A stretch of DNA of 64,000 nt. It comes from Zeugodacus cucurbitae (Eukaryota > Arthropoda > Insecta > Diptera > Tephritidae). The stretch covers positions 71,398,719 through 71,462,718 of the forward strand of contig NC_071668.1 of assembly GCF_028554725.1 (NCBI RefSeq), read 5' to 3'. Shown here piece after piece: positions 12,037-23,740 of the stretch; within the stretch, counting starts at the first letter, position 1; each line of letters starts with the position of its first letter. Both the position numbers and the translations under genes were made by a program. Below the pieces are notes generated by a model, which did not search any database, had not been told where the DNA came from, and saw nothing but the letters and a program-made list of their open reading frames with translations.

Positions 12037-12805
12037 GCGTTGGTTACCGAAGATTTTATGGTTAGAAATAAGACTACACAATATGATATTAATCTAATAT
12101 AAATATATACCTATGTGTACAATATTGTAAGGAAACGAAATATACATATATATACATTAAATATTTTAATATAATTTCGTATTTCAATGTGTTGAGATTT
12201 CTCGTTTGGAAAAAGCTGAAACCATTACTAAATCAAAACAATCGAGTTTTTCCGACATCGACAATGTTCAACTGGTTAAATTAACAATGTTTAAATCAAT
12301 TATTATTAGATCAGAAAAATTAAAATAAAATATTTTTAATACCAATTGGAAAATTTCCGCTTCCGGCAAATAGTTATTTCTCAGCCATAGCTGTACAGCT
12401 TTTGACAGAATTTATCGATAACATACACAAACCATTTTATTGTAAACAATATATTCGACTGATCATTACAAATTAAAGAATTATTTTACAGTTTATACAC
12501 ATATTAAATTGAAACAAAAATTGGAAGAAGTAGTTTTCTACAAAAACATAAATTCTTTAGCACGCATTCATCGACTAATAATTCGTATGATATCGACAAA
12601 CAGCTTACATCTCAAACAAAGGAGTTATAAACAATTGCAACCAATATTCTGTGTGCATACATAATTGCAATAATAAACAAATAGTGGGTGCAAAACTGAA
12701 GTAAAAAATACAATTGCCGCTAAGTGTATCATATTTGAAAGAGTTACACACAATGTTCTATTAATTTCAACTCAAAGCTACGCTAGACGTACATGTTTCA
12801 TAAAA
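12037..12805. other. Intergenic region
   Basis: AT-rich spacer between two ZAD genes, with the TATCGATA motif at 12413-12420. An out-of-frame ATG at 12792 lies just before the chosen start of the next gene. No other feature is seen. Confidence 0.5.
12413..12420. promoter_or_regulatory. DRE-like motif TATCGATA
   Basis: A perfect octamer 386 bp upstream of the start codon at 12806, the fourth occurrence upstream of a ZAD gene here. Confidence 0.4.
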
Positions 12806-14599
12806 ATGTCTGATACAAACTTGGGTAAAACAGAATCCTGTACGAATTATAATTTAATTGCTGAATGGAAATGTTGGTGTCGTCTATGTGCTAAACCCAA
12901 CGCGCAATATATCAATGCTTTAACTGGGCAATGTGTGCCATCCTATTGTAATGTTTACAATTCAATCAATATAGTCGCCGTTTTAGCCGAGTTTTTTCAA
13001 CTACACGTAAGCCACTGACTTTAAGAATTTTAAGTTATATATTTAAATTTACTTCTTATTTTATAGATTAAAGAAGACGAGAAACTTTCACCGCTAATTT
13101 GCACAGAGTGTTATAATGTTGTGAAATCATACGTTGATTTTAGTGCAAATATTAGAAAAGTTCAAGAATTATACGATGACCTGCTACATAGCGATAATGA
13201 AATGAGAATAGACTTTTCTGCGCTGTATGAGAAACATGGCTTACTTAGCAAAGAAACATTTGCTTCACAAATCAGCACTGAACTACCGGTAGAAGAAGTT
13301 TTTATTGCAGATTCTCATGCTGCAAGCACTTCACATACATCCAAATTTCCAATAAAAAATGAAAAGTTAACAGAAGCATTATCGCCTGAGGCGCTTATAA
13401 AAGAATTTGAAAAAGAAGAAGAAATGCAAGATCCTATTGCCGAAGAAAAATTGGTTTCCGGTATGGAAGGTAGTATAAAAACATCGAAAAATAACAAATG
13501 CACAGACAACGATGACTTTGACATGCAAACGGATTCGTGGATGATGCTTGAGGAGGATAATCGACTGAATAACGAGAATATTGAATCGGATGATTCTGAA
13601 GAAATCGCAAAGGAGTGTAAATACACTTGCAATATTTGTTCACAAGGTTTCCAACGTAGTGGTAATTATGCTGCACATATGATAAAGAAACATGAAAAAA
13701 TAATATGCCCACATTGCCCTGGCTCATTCGATAGTGAAACAAATTTAAAGCGTCATATGAAAGAACATCGTGAGTTATATCCGTGTAAACAATGCGATCG
13801 CAAATTTCAGCGGAAAGAATACGTAGCGCAACATGTTAAATGTGTACACAACGGTGAGCGCCCATTTATTTGCGAAGCATGCGGCGATGCTTTACGGTCA
13901 AAAGGACAACTTAAAGAACACATGTTAACGCACACCGACTACTCACCATTCGAATGTAAGGAGTGCGGAAAGTGTTTCAAACAGAAGCAGCGTTTAAAGG
14001 TAAACGAGAATATTATATCTTATCTTATTGGTCAAACTTAAAGCATTTATTTCAAATTCACAGAGGCACATGCAAATACATGGCGACAAACTCATTTGCA
14101 ACGAGTGTGGCAAACAACTGAGTTGCCGCGCCACATACAATAGTCATATGCTAGTGCATTCCGATAAAATGCAACACAAATGTGACTATTGTGGCCGCGC
14201 TTTTAAGCGTGCTAAAACGCTGAAAAACCATTTAATACTACACAGTGGACTGAAACCATATTCTTGCGAATTTTGTGATAGAACTTTCACTAATGGCTCA
14301 AATCGACGTACACACATGAAGCGGACACACCCAAATGAATTGGCCGAGCTGGAAGCATCAGGCGAAAAAATGTACACCAAAAATATACCAGAATTGGCCG
14401 TGCTGAAATCTGTGTAAAATAACAATATTTTAGTGTTAAATATTATATTATAAAATATTTAAATAACTTTTTCTTTTACAGCATACGGAGGGACGAGAAC
14501 CTCATACCTGTTGTCTCAAAACAAAGTGGGAATTTTGCTTTCGGCAAAAAGCCAAAAGCCAAGCCTGTAAATACTGCGGACCAACGAACCAAGAATTGA
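12806..14599 (+). CDS. ZAD C2H2 zinc-finger protein (eight fingers)
   Basis: Exons 12806-13006, 13067-13999, 14064-14413 and 14482-14599 give about 533 residues. ZAD cysteines are 25/28 (WCRLC) and 79/82 (ICTEC); the five-residue shift reflects a shorter N-terminus. The linker has LPVEEVFIADS and DPIAEEK. Eight fingers follow, with the same intron through finger five (RLK|RHM). The tail has NIPELAVLKSV, then ENLIPVVSKQSGNFAFGKK, the same tail subtype as the genes at 1017 and 15105. The last intron's donor is GTAAAA, weaker than the GTAAGT used by most paralogues. Confidence 0.9.
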
Positions 14600-15104
14600 A
14601 AAATTAAATAATAATTACATATTAGTAATATTGTATGTATAAATTAGGTAAAAATGGTGTATAAAAAAGAAAACAAACATAACGAAATCAAAATACGGCT
14701 ATTTAATTGAATTAGTTACCGATTTGAAGTGTATGTAACCCTTATAAATTGCTATGAACGGATTGTGTACATACATACATATTAGCATACTCATATTTAC
14801 ATAATTTGTTTATTATTTAGTTGCTTGTGTGCTATATAGTAATTTGTTGTTTGTTAATTCTGCTTAAAAAATTTTATTGTTGTATTTTATTATCTCCTAT
14901 AAAGTGAAATTATCGACTACAAATAAATCGACTCTTATCATTTTAATCTATCGACAGATAACTACGGACGCTCAATTTGTATCTTCCCTATCACCTGAGA
15001 AAACATCTGTTCTTATTTGGTAATTTTTCACTCGCATTTTTATAAACATACGCATTACAAGCAGTTTAGTGATATTTTGTTTAACATTTATAGTGCATGG
15101 AAAG
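14600..15104. other. Intergenic region
   Basis: AT-rich. Two near-matches to the DRE octamer (TATCGACT near 14913, TATCGACA near 14950) lie about 150-190 bp upstream of the next start codon, but no perfect TATCGATA. No gene is seen. Confidence 0.45.
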
Positions 15105-17637
15105 ATGAATGTTGTGGACGAATTGGAAACGGAGGAAAAGCTCAACACCAATATTGATAAATTTACTTCTTGGCAGCTTTGGTGTCGCTTATGTGCAAAG
15201 CAAGATGTTCAAAATATTAGTGTTTTATTCAAAGATGAACATATGGTTACGTCTGCAGGCAACGGAGAACAAAATGAATTTGGTCTTAATCTTGCTATTG
15301 CTAAATACTTTTGTGTGCAAGTAAGCTTTTAATTGTATTTCTTGCTAAAATTGTAATTGTTGTAATATCTAACCGTTTGCTTACAGATAAAATTGAATGA
15401 TGAGCTGCCGGACCGGTTGTGTACTGAGTGTTTTTCTTTAGTAACGTCTTTAGTAAACTTCAATGAGCGCGTAATAAAGGTGCAGGAAATGTACGAAGCG
15501 TTTCGCACACTTAGTGGTGTGTCAGAAATGGATTACCAAACAATACGTTTAAAGTTTGGTGTGCCAATTGATGATCGTCCGCATGAGTTCATATGCCGTA
15601 CACTAGACGAGGTACACTTACATGAAGAAAAGCCAAAAATAAATGAGTTTGATGAGAAAAGCTTTATGGAAGAAGATGCGATAGATATTTTACCAAAAGT
15701 GTGTAACAATGTCATCGAAATAAAGGAAGAAAATTCAATTGAGTTAACACCACCGGCCGATGAAGATGCATACGACTTTGAAAATGGCGACATTTGTGAT
15801 GAAGACCCCTTTGGCAGTGAAAGCGAAATGAAAAGCGATGAAAGTTCTAGTTCTAGTGAGAGTTCAGTTAATAACTCACCAAAAACACATAAAAAAGTAA
15901 GCAATGAGAACGCCAAAGTTGCGTCTAAAATTAATTATTTCAAGAAGTCATCAGTGCAAGAAAATATTTATGCGAAGCAAGCAGAAGAAGTTGGTGATGG
16001 CGAGTGTAAAGAAATACACACTTGCAAGGAGTGCGCACAGACATTTAAGAGAATCTCTAATTATCGCACACATATGGAACGGAAACATGGCGAAATTGCA
16101 GACGTGCCTAAATTCATATGCACCGATTGTACATTTACATGCAACACACAAGCCCAACTAAATCATCATGCCGTTAAACATTTGCCACTAACGAAACGAC
16201 GCATTGTGCCCTGTCCGCATTGTGACCACAAATTCCCAACTAAGACTTATGTGGCACAGCACATAAAGTATGTGCATATGAATGAACGTTCCTTTATTTG
16301 CGAGGAATGCGGCGAAGCTGTGCGCTCGAAGGGACAACTCAAACAACATATGCTCACACATACAGATTATGCGCCATTCGAGTGTGAAGTGTGTAAGAAA
16401 GGCTTTAAAAATCAAGTGCGACTGAAAGTAAGCAACCGTAAATTATTTCAACATAAATGTATACTCATTTAAATAAAATTTGATTATTTACAGAAACATA
16501 TGGAAACTCATAATCCGAACAAGCACATTTGTGCCGAATGCGGTTTACAATTAAACTCGAGAGCTACTCTAAACCGTCATTTGTTGGTGCATTCCGATGT
16601 CATGCAACATAAGTGTGATTTCTGTGGACGCGCATTTAAACGTGCAAAGGCACTAAAGAATCACCTTATACTGCATACCGGACTAAAACCCTATTCATGT
16701 GACTTTTGTGATAGAACATTTGCTAATGGCTCAAATTGTCGTACGCACAAGAGAAAAGCACATCCTGAGGAATTAGCGGCTTTGGAGGCTTCTGGCGAGA
16801 AGACATATACAAAAAATATACCCAAATTGGCTGTACTGAAGTCTGTGTGAGTAGCATTTATTTAAACAACGCAATATAAATTAAATATAAAACTAAATTT
16901 ATTCATTTACAAACTCTAGCACCAGAGCAGCTGATAATCTTGCGCCCGTTGTTTCCAAACAAAGTGGTAACTTTGCATTCGGCAAGAAACCCAAACTGCC
17001 ACCAGACGGTGTGGGTACTGTCAGTCGAAAACAAGCTAAAACACTTAAACAATCCACAACAACTCCCGCGATAACTGAAACTGCCGCGCTTAGTAACAAC
17101 GCCAGTCCAGCAATACATTCCGACACGCAGACAAATCAAACAAATCAGCGTATTGAAGAGGACGCACTCGGTCGCAGTATACCCACAATTGATAATATAT
17201 ATAATCACCTAATGAAACAAACGGCCATCAATAGTGGTTATGATCTAAGCTCCACCGCCATAATGAATCCTATGCATACGGAACTTAAACGCCCACACAG
17301 CGTAGAATCAGCGCCGGCTAACAACAGTTGTGTCGCCATTGATATAACAAATGTCATGGCGCAGCAGCAAACGCCGCTTAATCAGCAAATATTAATGCCC
17401 GCACAAAATGCTGCAGTGCAAAATTTTTGTACGGAATTTATAAAACAACATAAAATCGGTGTAAAGCAGCAGCACACAACCGCGCCACAACAACAACATG
17501 AGGAAATCTCCATACACAGTCCAGCAAGTCATATTTCACAACACACCGAAGAGCTCTCCACCCCTTCAACAAATGCAGCTGAAACAAACAATTTTTATAA
17601 TCATCTGAGACAACATACACCAGATAGTTATATCTAG
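15105..17637 (+). CDS. ZAD C2H2 zinc-finger protein with long Gln-rich C-terminal tail
   Basis: Exons 15105-15320, 15387-16427, 16494-16846 and 16920-17637 give about 775 residues, the longest of the array. ZAD cysteines are 27/30 (WCRLC) and 84/87 (LCTEC). The linker diverges (no LPVEEIF motif) but keeps DPFGSES and a Ser-rich patch. Eight fingers follow, with intron 2 splitting finger five (RLK|KHM). The tail has NIPKLAVLKSV and DNLAPVVSKQSGNFAFGKK. It then continues for about 200 residues rich in Gln, Asn, Thr and His with no recognisable fold, probably a disordered activation or interaction region. The ATG at 15105 gives a 72-codon first exon like its paralogues. AATAAA lies near 17959. 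Confidence 0.88.
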
Positions 17638-18107
17638 ATGACATTTTATGGCAGTGGATGTCTTTTTTTCAACTCTTAATGATTGTGAGTGCATATTTTG
17701 AGGTTATATGTGTGTGTAGGTCGGTTTGTGCCTCGTATGTGTGAATGTGTGGTTTACGGTAGCTATGGAGTATATGGTAGCTAAAGAGTATATGGTAGCT
17801 ATAGATAAAGGGTAGCTATAGAATAGTGTTAGTGCAATTATAAGTAATTATGTGAATTTTTTTTAACGTTACACCAATCACAAGGTGTACACCATGATCC
17901 TTGCCAGTGAAAATTAATGCTATCACCATTGCAAACCAAAATTATACAAATTATTTCAAATAAAAATATCCAAACTATATTTATTTGATATAAAAATAAA
18001 AAAACTATTTACATATTTTTTTAATCTATAATTTTTTTTATTTTTTTTTTCATTAAAAAATTCTTATTTTTTATTGTTTTTTTAATTAATTTGGTTTTAA
18101 TTTTTTG
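17638..18107. repeat. 3' flank with short GGTAGCTA tandem repeats
   Basis: After the stop codon, 17758-17826 contains four irregular copies of a unit containing GGTAGCTA. The rest is AT-rich and probably 3' UTR followed by intergenic DNA. Confidence 0.5.
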
Positions 18108-18360
18108 TTTTATTTTTTTTTAAATATTTTTTTTCATATAATTTTTTTTTAATATTATTTTTTAATATTATTTTTTTTCATATAATTTTTTTTTTAATAT
18201 TATTTTTATTATTATTATTTTTTTTAATATTATTTTTTTTCATATAATTTTTTTTTAATATTATTTTTATTATTATTATTTTTTTTAATATTATTATTTT
18301 TTTTAATATTATTTTTTTTATTATTCTTTTTTTAATATTACTTTTTTTTCAACTATAACT
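18108..18360. repeat. AT minisatellite (T-run/AATATTA units)
   Basis: Alternating units of a 7-10 base T run with AATATTA, and several TTTTCATATAA blocks, repeat many times with variable spacing. It is low-complexity tandem DNA with no coding potential. Confidence 0.75.
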
Positions 18361-18907
18361 TTTTTTAACACCAAAACAATAAAAAATATGATGTAAATTG
18401 TTAAAAATTTGTACTATTTTTTTTTCATCAATTGTTACTAATTTTAATTATGTCGATTTGTCTTTGGTAATGTCTAAGCATGCATGGAAGTTTTATGAAT
18501 ATTATATATTCACTACTTGTGAAATGTTACGAAAAAAGCTATCTTCATCAGTCTCCTAGTTTTCATTTAAAAATCTTTGCAATAACGATGACACATAACT
18601 TTCTAATAATACTATAGTTGTTAATATTTATTTTTTATATATTTAAGCGAAAAAAACTAATAAGTAGAATAAACAATTTTTTCTTAATATTAAGAAATTG
18701 TATATAACACAAAATAAAAAGCCAAACGTTTTAAATAAATGTTGGAGAAAAATAAATTTTTAAGATGCATTATTATTATTAATTTTTATTTTCTTGTTTT
18801 GTTATTAAATATTTTCTCATTTTTTTCCTTTATAACGTTGAGCAGAAAATAAACGTAAAAAGACAAACTATAGATGTACTGCATAACGGTATCTAGTAAA
18901 AACGAAA
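18361..18907. other. AT-rich, no feature seen
   Basis: Non-coding AT-rich DNA with long T and A runs. No gene or transposon end was recognised. Confidence 0.4.
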
Positions 18908-19570
18908 TTAAGAGGTTAGAGTAAGTCAGAATTTTCAAAAAAAAAAAAAAAAATTTCGTTAAGTGTAATGTCTTAAAAATATTTTCTGAAAATTTGAAAT
19001 TCATCCGATAATTGCTTTTCGAGTTATTTGACAAATAGCAAAGAGCGCTCGGACACTCCAAAACGCTCGGGTGAAAGTTTAAAAGCGTTTTTCTCAAAAC
19101 ATTGTTTTTGAACTGGTGACCACTGTAACTCGAAAACCGCTCTGTAGATTTTAATGAAATTTATACAGCTTTTAGAATACATAATAATCCTGGGCCTGAT
19201 CGAAGCTTTTTTTTAAAAATTTCGATTTTTTAAGACCTGATTGATTTGATTGATTGATTTTTTTTCCAAAAATCTAGATAAAAAATTCCTGAGGCCGCCA
19301 TTTTGTTAATTTTTGAAAAGAAACAAAAAAGCTTCGATAAGGACCAGGATTATCTATTTATAAAACTATTTTTTCTTATCCGATTGATTTGAGATGAATC
19401 AAGAACTCATAATAGTCACCACAAGCACCTTTTTTTTTTGGAACTGGGTCACCACAAACTGCTATAACTTTGGAAATTGTAATTTTTTTTTTTTAAATTT
19501 ATCTATTGAATATTGAGCAGCAACAATAGTAATAACCTTTTAGTTCTTTAGATTGTGTTACGAATAATAT
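18908..19570. mobile_element. TTAA-flanked element relic with internal hairpin
   Basis: It starts TTAAGAGGTTAGAG, like the end of the element at 47312. It carries the phrases found in that family ('tcaaaacattgtttttgaa', 'gccattttgttaattttt'). An internal inverted repeat pairs 19181-19212 with 19325-19353 (AATCCTGG...GAAGC arms). The right end is not clear, so the boundary is approximate. It is non-coding. Confidence 0.4.
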
Positions 19571-20480
19571 TTCAAAAATTTTCAATCATAAAAAATCCTT
19601 CCTTCCACATAAAAAATATTTAAAGACGCATTCAACTAGTTTTTCCATAACTATGTATCTGTTTATTTGAAATCGCATGCATTATTTTTATGCAGATTTT
19701 ATATTTTTATAAATTTGAATTGCTAATTATGTTTTTACCTATGCTTGCAACTTTATTGCGCAATATTTTCGATACATTTCGGATTTACTCTGTTTATATG
19801 TGTACTTGTATGTATTTGGAATTGCTTTTTTGTAGATTTTCTTTACATTTAAGACTCTGCATGTTTAATAATAAGTGAATTATTTCATTAATTTGGTTCA
19901 GTATTATATTTTACAATTTCGTTTCGATTTATTTTCATTATCTCATTTTAATTAATAATTCCGTTTGATTTATCATACAATTACAAGAATTATCTCGTAT
20001 ACGGTTGTGCTTAACTGAACTACTTAAGGTAAAAAATGCTTATGTACTTAAACTATAACAAAATATTTTTTAAAAAGGTAAATGCCACACAATTTTTCGC
20101 TACAAAAAAAAAATTTATACAAAAATTATGAAAACTTTTTGAAGTGAATTCAAAAATCGTTCGAAAACTATTGTTGAAACTTTTGAGTTGTTTTTTTTTG
20201 CGTTTGCAAGTATGTTTTATTCAACGTTCAAACGGTTTCGAGTAAGGTTTTCGACAACTCAAATTTAAGGTTATGTTTGAATCAGCTTTGAAAAACTTTC
20301 TTTTCAATATTCTTGCTGCTGAATTTTTTGCATTTCAAATTTTCGAATTTATTTTAAAGTTTTCTTAATTCAGTAACAATTCTTATCCCTCCCTCTGGTG
20401 GTACATACTTTTACCATACTTCAAACACCACTTACGGTATACCATTGCCGTTTGAAAATTTTGAAATTTATAACAAATTA
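19571..20480. other. AT-rich, no feature seen
   Basis: Low-GC non-coding sequence with no recognisable gene, RNA or element end. Confidence 0.4.
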
Positions 20481-20653
20481 CAGTTGAACTTCCATAACTC
20501 GAAGTTCTATAAATCGAAGTTCTCCATAACTCAAACTTTTCAATTGGCAATAGAAGTCAAATTTCATAAAAATTTTCTTCTATAAGTCGGAAGTCTCTCT
20601 AACTCGGCAATTTTTTGTGGATTATGGTGAATCGAGTTGGGTAAGTTCAACTG
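20481..20653. mobile_element. Pogo-like MITE (173 bp)
   Basis: Inverted ends CAGTTGAACTTCC / GTTCAACTG with repeated subterminal ATAACTCGAA words, flanked by TA on both sides. It has the same end type as the 61954-62487 element, which retains transposase-like coding. Short non-autonomous copy. Confidence 0.65.
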
Positions 20654-21679
20654 TATTTTAAAATTTAATAAAGTTAGACCTGCAACAAGTTATTGCTGCC
20701 TTAACTATTTTTCTCTCTTATATGTGATGAAAATAAAACAACAAATTTATTTTTGAAACTTTTAATTTAATAAATATAAAAAATAAAAATTTTATATTTT
20801 TTTCGCTAATATGTAACATTTATTGCGCATGCAATGCCTTCTTTGCTGTTGTGCTAACAAACAAATCGGCAATTACATTTCTAATACAATTATAATTAAT
20901 AAAATTATTGCACCAAAAAATTATATACATACAGTTTAGTAGTTGTTGTTGTATACAATTTTTTGTCTATTTAAAATTAAACATAAATGCTTATCGTAAT
21001 TATTTTGTTCAAATTTTATATATGTACTACGAGAATTTTATATATGAGATATCATAAAATTACATCAATATTGCTTCGCAATTTCTTTACACTTTTTAAG
21101 TTATTTGATCCAGTTTAAAATTATATAGCAACAAAGGGTTTAGTACAATTTTCGACTTATTTGCTTTTTTTTAATTATTTTTTATTTTTTTATTATTATA
21201 AAAATAATAATTTTTTTTTTTCTAAATTCAACTCTCAAAGCATACCATATACAATATGTCACGTTTCATTAACTTTACTATAACATTTTTAGTTAGAGAA
21301 TTTCGCAGTGAGCTCAAATAATATTATTAATTAATTGTGATTTTTTAAGTATTTTGAGAAATATTTCTAACAAATTTCGGTTTTTTTTATTTTTATTTTC
21401 GTGTCGTTAGCCTAATACATACACACAAGTTTTAAAAGAGTATTTTAACGAATTCTACTAATTAGTGGTCAAATACGAAGAGCAGCGACGAGCTACACAC
21501 GCTTACACATTCGTTTGCTTGTAAGTCATCGCATTGATAACAAAAGAAGGATCCACTTTTAATCAAAAAAAAAAATTTAAAAATATCTTAATTTTAATAA
21601 ATTCGTGAAAATTTTGCGCTTTAATGTCAGATAATTAAAAAAAAATTTTTGCTAGTCACACCGCAGAACATTTCAAGTA
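20654..21679. other. AT-rich, no feature seen
   Basis: Non-coding, with several poly-T tracts. Nothing recognised. Confidence 0.4.
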
Positions 21680-22890
21680 AAGGGGTTTTCAATAAGAGCG
21701 CTACAAAAACGGTTTGTGATATCAATGAAATTATTTATTCCTGTGAAAGTACATTCGATGCCATTATGTATGTACGGAACTAAATTTCGTTTGCAAGGCC
21801 ACCACGGACTCGCTTTTAGAAGTCCAGACGCTGCACACAATTTTCGACGGCTTTCAAGCATAATTTGACCGATACTGCTGCAATTTCACGTTCGAATTTC
21901 ATCAATTGTCACTGGCTTGTTGGCATAGATCACAAGCTTGACGTAGCCTCACAGGAAGTAGTCTAACGGCGTCAAATCACACGACCGAGGCGCCCAATAG
22001 ACTGGGCTATTTCGTGAGATGACACGTTCACCAAACTTGGTTTTTAATAATTCGATTGTGACTTTCGCTGTGTGGCTTGTGGCGCAGTCCTGTTGGAACC
22101 ACATATTGTCCAAGTCCATATCATCGAATGCGAATCAACAATATTCGATTATCATTGAGCGGTAGCGATTCTCATACACAGTGACGTGCCGGTCTTGATC
22201 ATTACGGAAAAGTACGGTCCAATGACGTCGCCGGCCCACAAACCGCACCAAACCGTATTTTTTTCGAGTTGCATTGGTGACTCATGGAGTACGTGTGGAT
22301 TGCTGCCTAACCAATAACACACATTTTGCATATTGACGAAGCCATTAAGCCAGAAATGAGCCTCATCGCTGAAAATGATTTTTCGATAAAAATCCGGATC
22401 ATTTTCAAGTTGTTGCTCAACCCAATTCACGAACATACGACGATTTTGGTGGTCAAGCGGCTTCAGTATCTTGCGTCAATTTGATCGTTAGGATGTAGGC
22501 CAACACTCGAAAACGACGTGTGAAGGGCTGATTTGGGTCTTCCACGATTGATGCGCTAGCGGCAGCAATATTCTCGACACTACGGGCACTTCTTTGTCTC
22601 ACTGGCACGGGAACATTTTGTACTGAGACTGTTTGTGAAATTCAAATTTTTCCACTAGACGCTCAATTGTTGAACTGACAGGACGATTATGACGATCATA
22701 AATTGGACGTAGCCGCTCTTAAAGTTGAAGGCACTGAACTCCGAATTTCGGTAATAAATTTTAATAATTTCGATTTCCATGATGAAATGACAAACCTTAC
22801 TGAAGAGAAATGTCAAAGAGCGGGAAAAAATATGGCGCCGTTTGCTGTTCCTATCAGTCAACTTTTGTAGCGTCCCTATTGAAAAACCCT
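21680..22890 (-). mobile_element. DD41D (rosa-type) Tc1/mariner element, decayed
   Basis: Inverted ends, left AAGGGGTTTTCAATAAGAGC and right AGGGTTTTTCAATAGGGAC read inward, are followed on both sides by the shared CGCTACAAAA. TA flanks each end, giving a 1.21-kb element. The transposase is on the minus strand and broken by frameshifts and stops. FSDEAHFW holds the first catalytic Asp (22365-22367), FQQDCAT the second (22087-22089), and LTPLDYFL the third (21961-21963). Exactly 41 codons separate the second and third Asp, with no frameshift between them, defining DD41D. I recall that spacing as that of the rosa elements described from Ceratitis. A stop follows FL just after the third Asp, so it is not functional. 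Confidence 0.8.
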
Positions 22891-23740
22891 TATGCTTAAA
22901 TGCTTAATTTGTAATCCAGTCGGTTCGAAAGATATTACAAATAAAATTTAGATTGTTTAAATTTTACATTCAAAATATTTAAGAAATCATAAATTTGTTG
23001 TAATTTTTTTCCAACACGCCATTGTATGCGCTATAGTATTAAGCTAACGATATGTGACAAACGTTTTAACGATTTTCATACATGCTTGCTCTATTTTTTG
23101 GATATTTGTTTTTTTCTTTTTTGCTTAATTTTGATAATTTTACTTCTCACTCTTTTAGTTTTTTTTTTTTTATTCTACTAACAAAAATGCACGCTATTAT
23201 TTTTGAACGCTTTTCAAAAGCAATATTTTTCAACTACTAACAAATAGCATTATTTGTTTTTGTTTTCCAAATTAATATTTGATTTTAATATTATATATTT
23301 ATTTTGTTCGTTTTGTGTGCTTTGAAATAACTTGCATGAATGTACTATTAATTTATAATTTTTCTTAGTCGCAACTAGATTAAATGTAAACGTTAATGAA
23401 TGCGTAAAATTGTTAAAATAATTTAACTAATTACTTAGATAATTACATATGTTTGTATGTATGCATGTATGCCTAGTGTTTTAAACTGTTTGCAAAAAAT
23501 GCACAACGCCTAAAACTATGCAGTGTAAAAATATCTACGCGTGTTGTTTTTTTAAGTATTATGCTTGTAAGTATATTACTTGCTTTTTTTTAATTTTTAA
23601 CTAATTAATTAATTCGAGTTTTGTTCAAAATCTTTTTTTTCGTTTAGTTTTAATTTAAGTATGCGAACGTAATATTTATGTTAAACTACATAATTAAATT
23701 ACTACAGTGCTGCACTGTTGATACGTTTTCATGTCGTATG
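22891..23740. other. AT-rich, no feature seen
   Basis: Non-coding sequence, possibly distal 3' flank of the minus-strand sulfotransferase gene. No feature supported. Confidence 0.4.

Noticed and set aside
18108..18360. Possible CRISPR-like regular repeat
   Set aside because: The units are AT-rich minisatellite words of variable length without spacers; this is eukaryotic low-complexity DNA.
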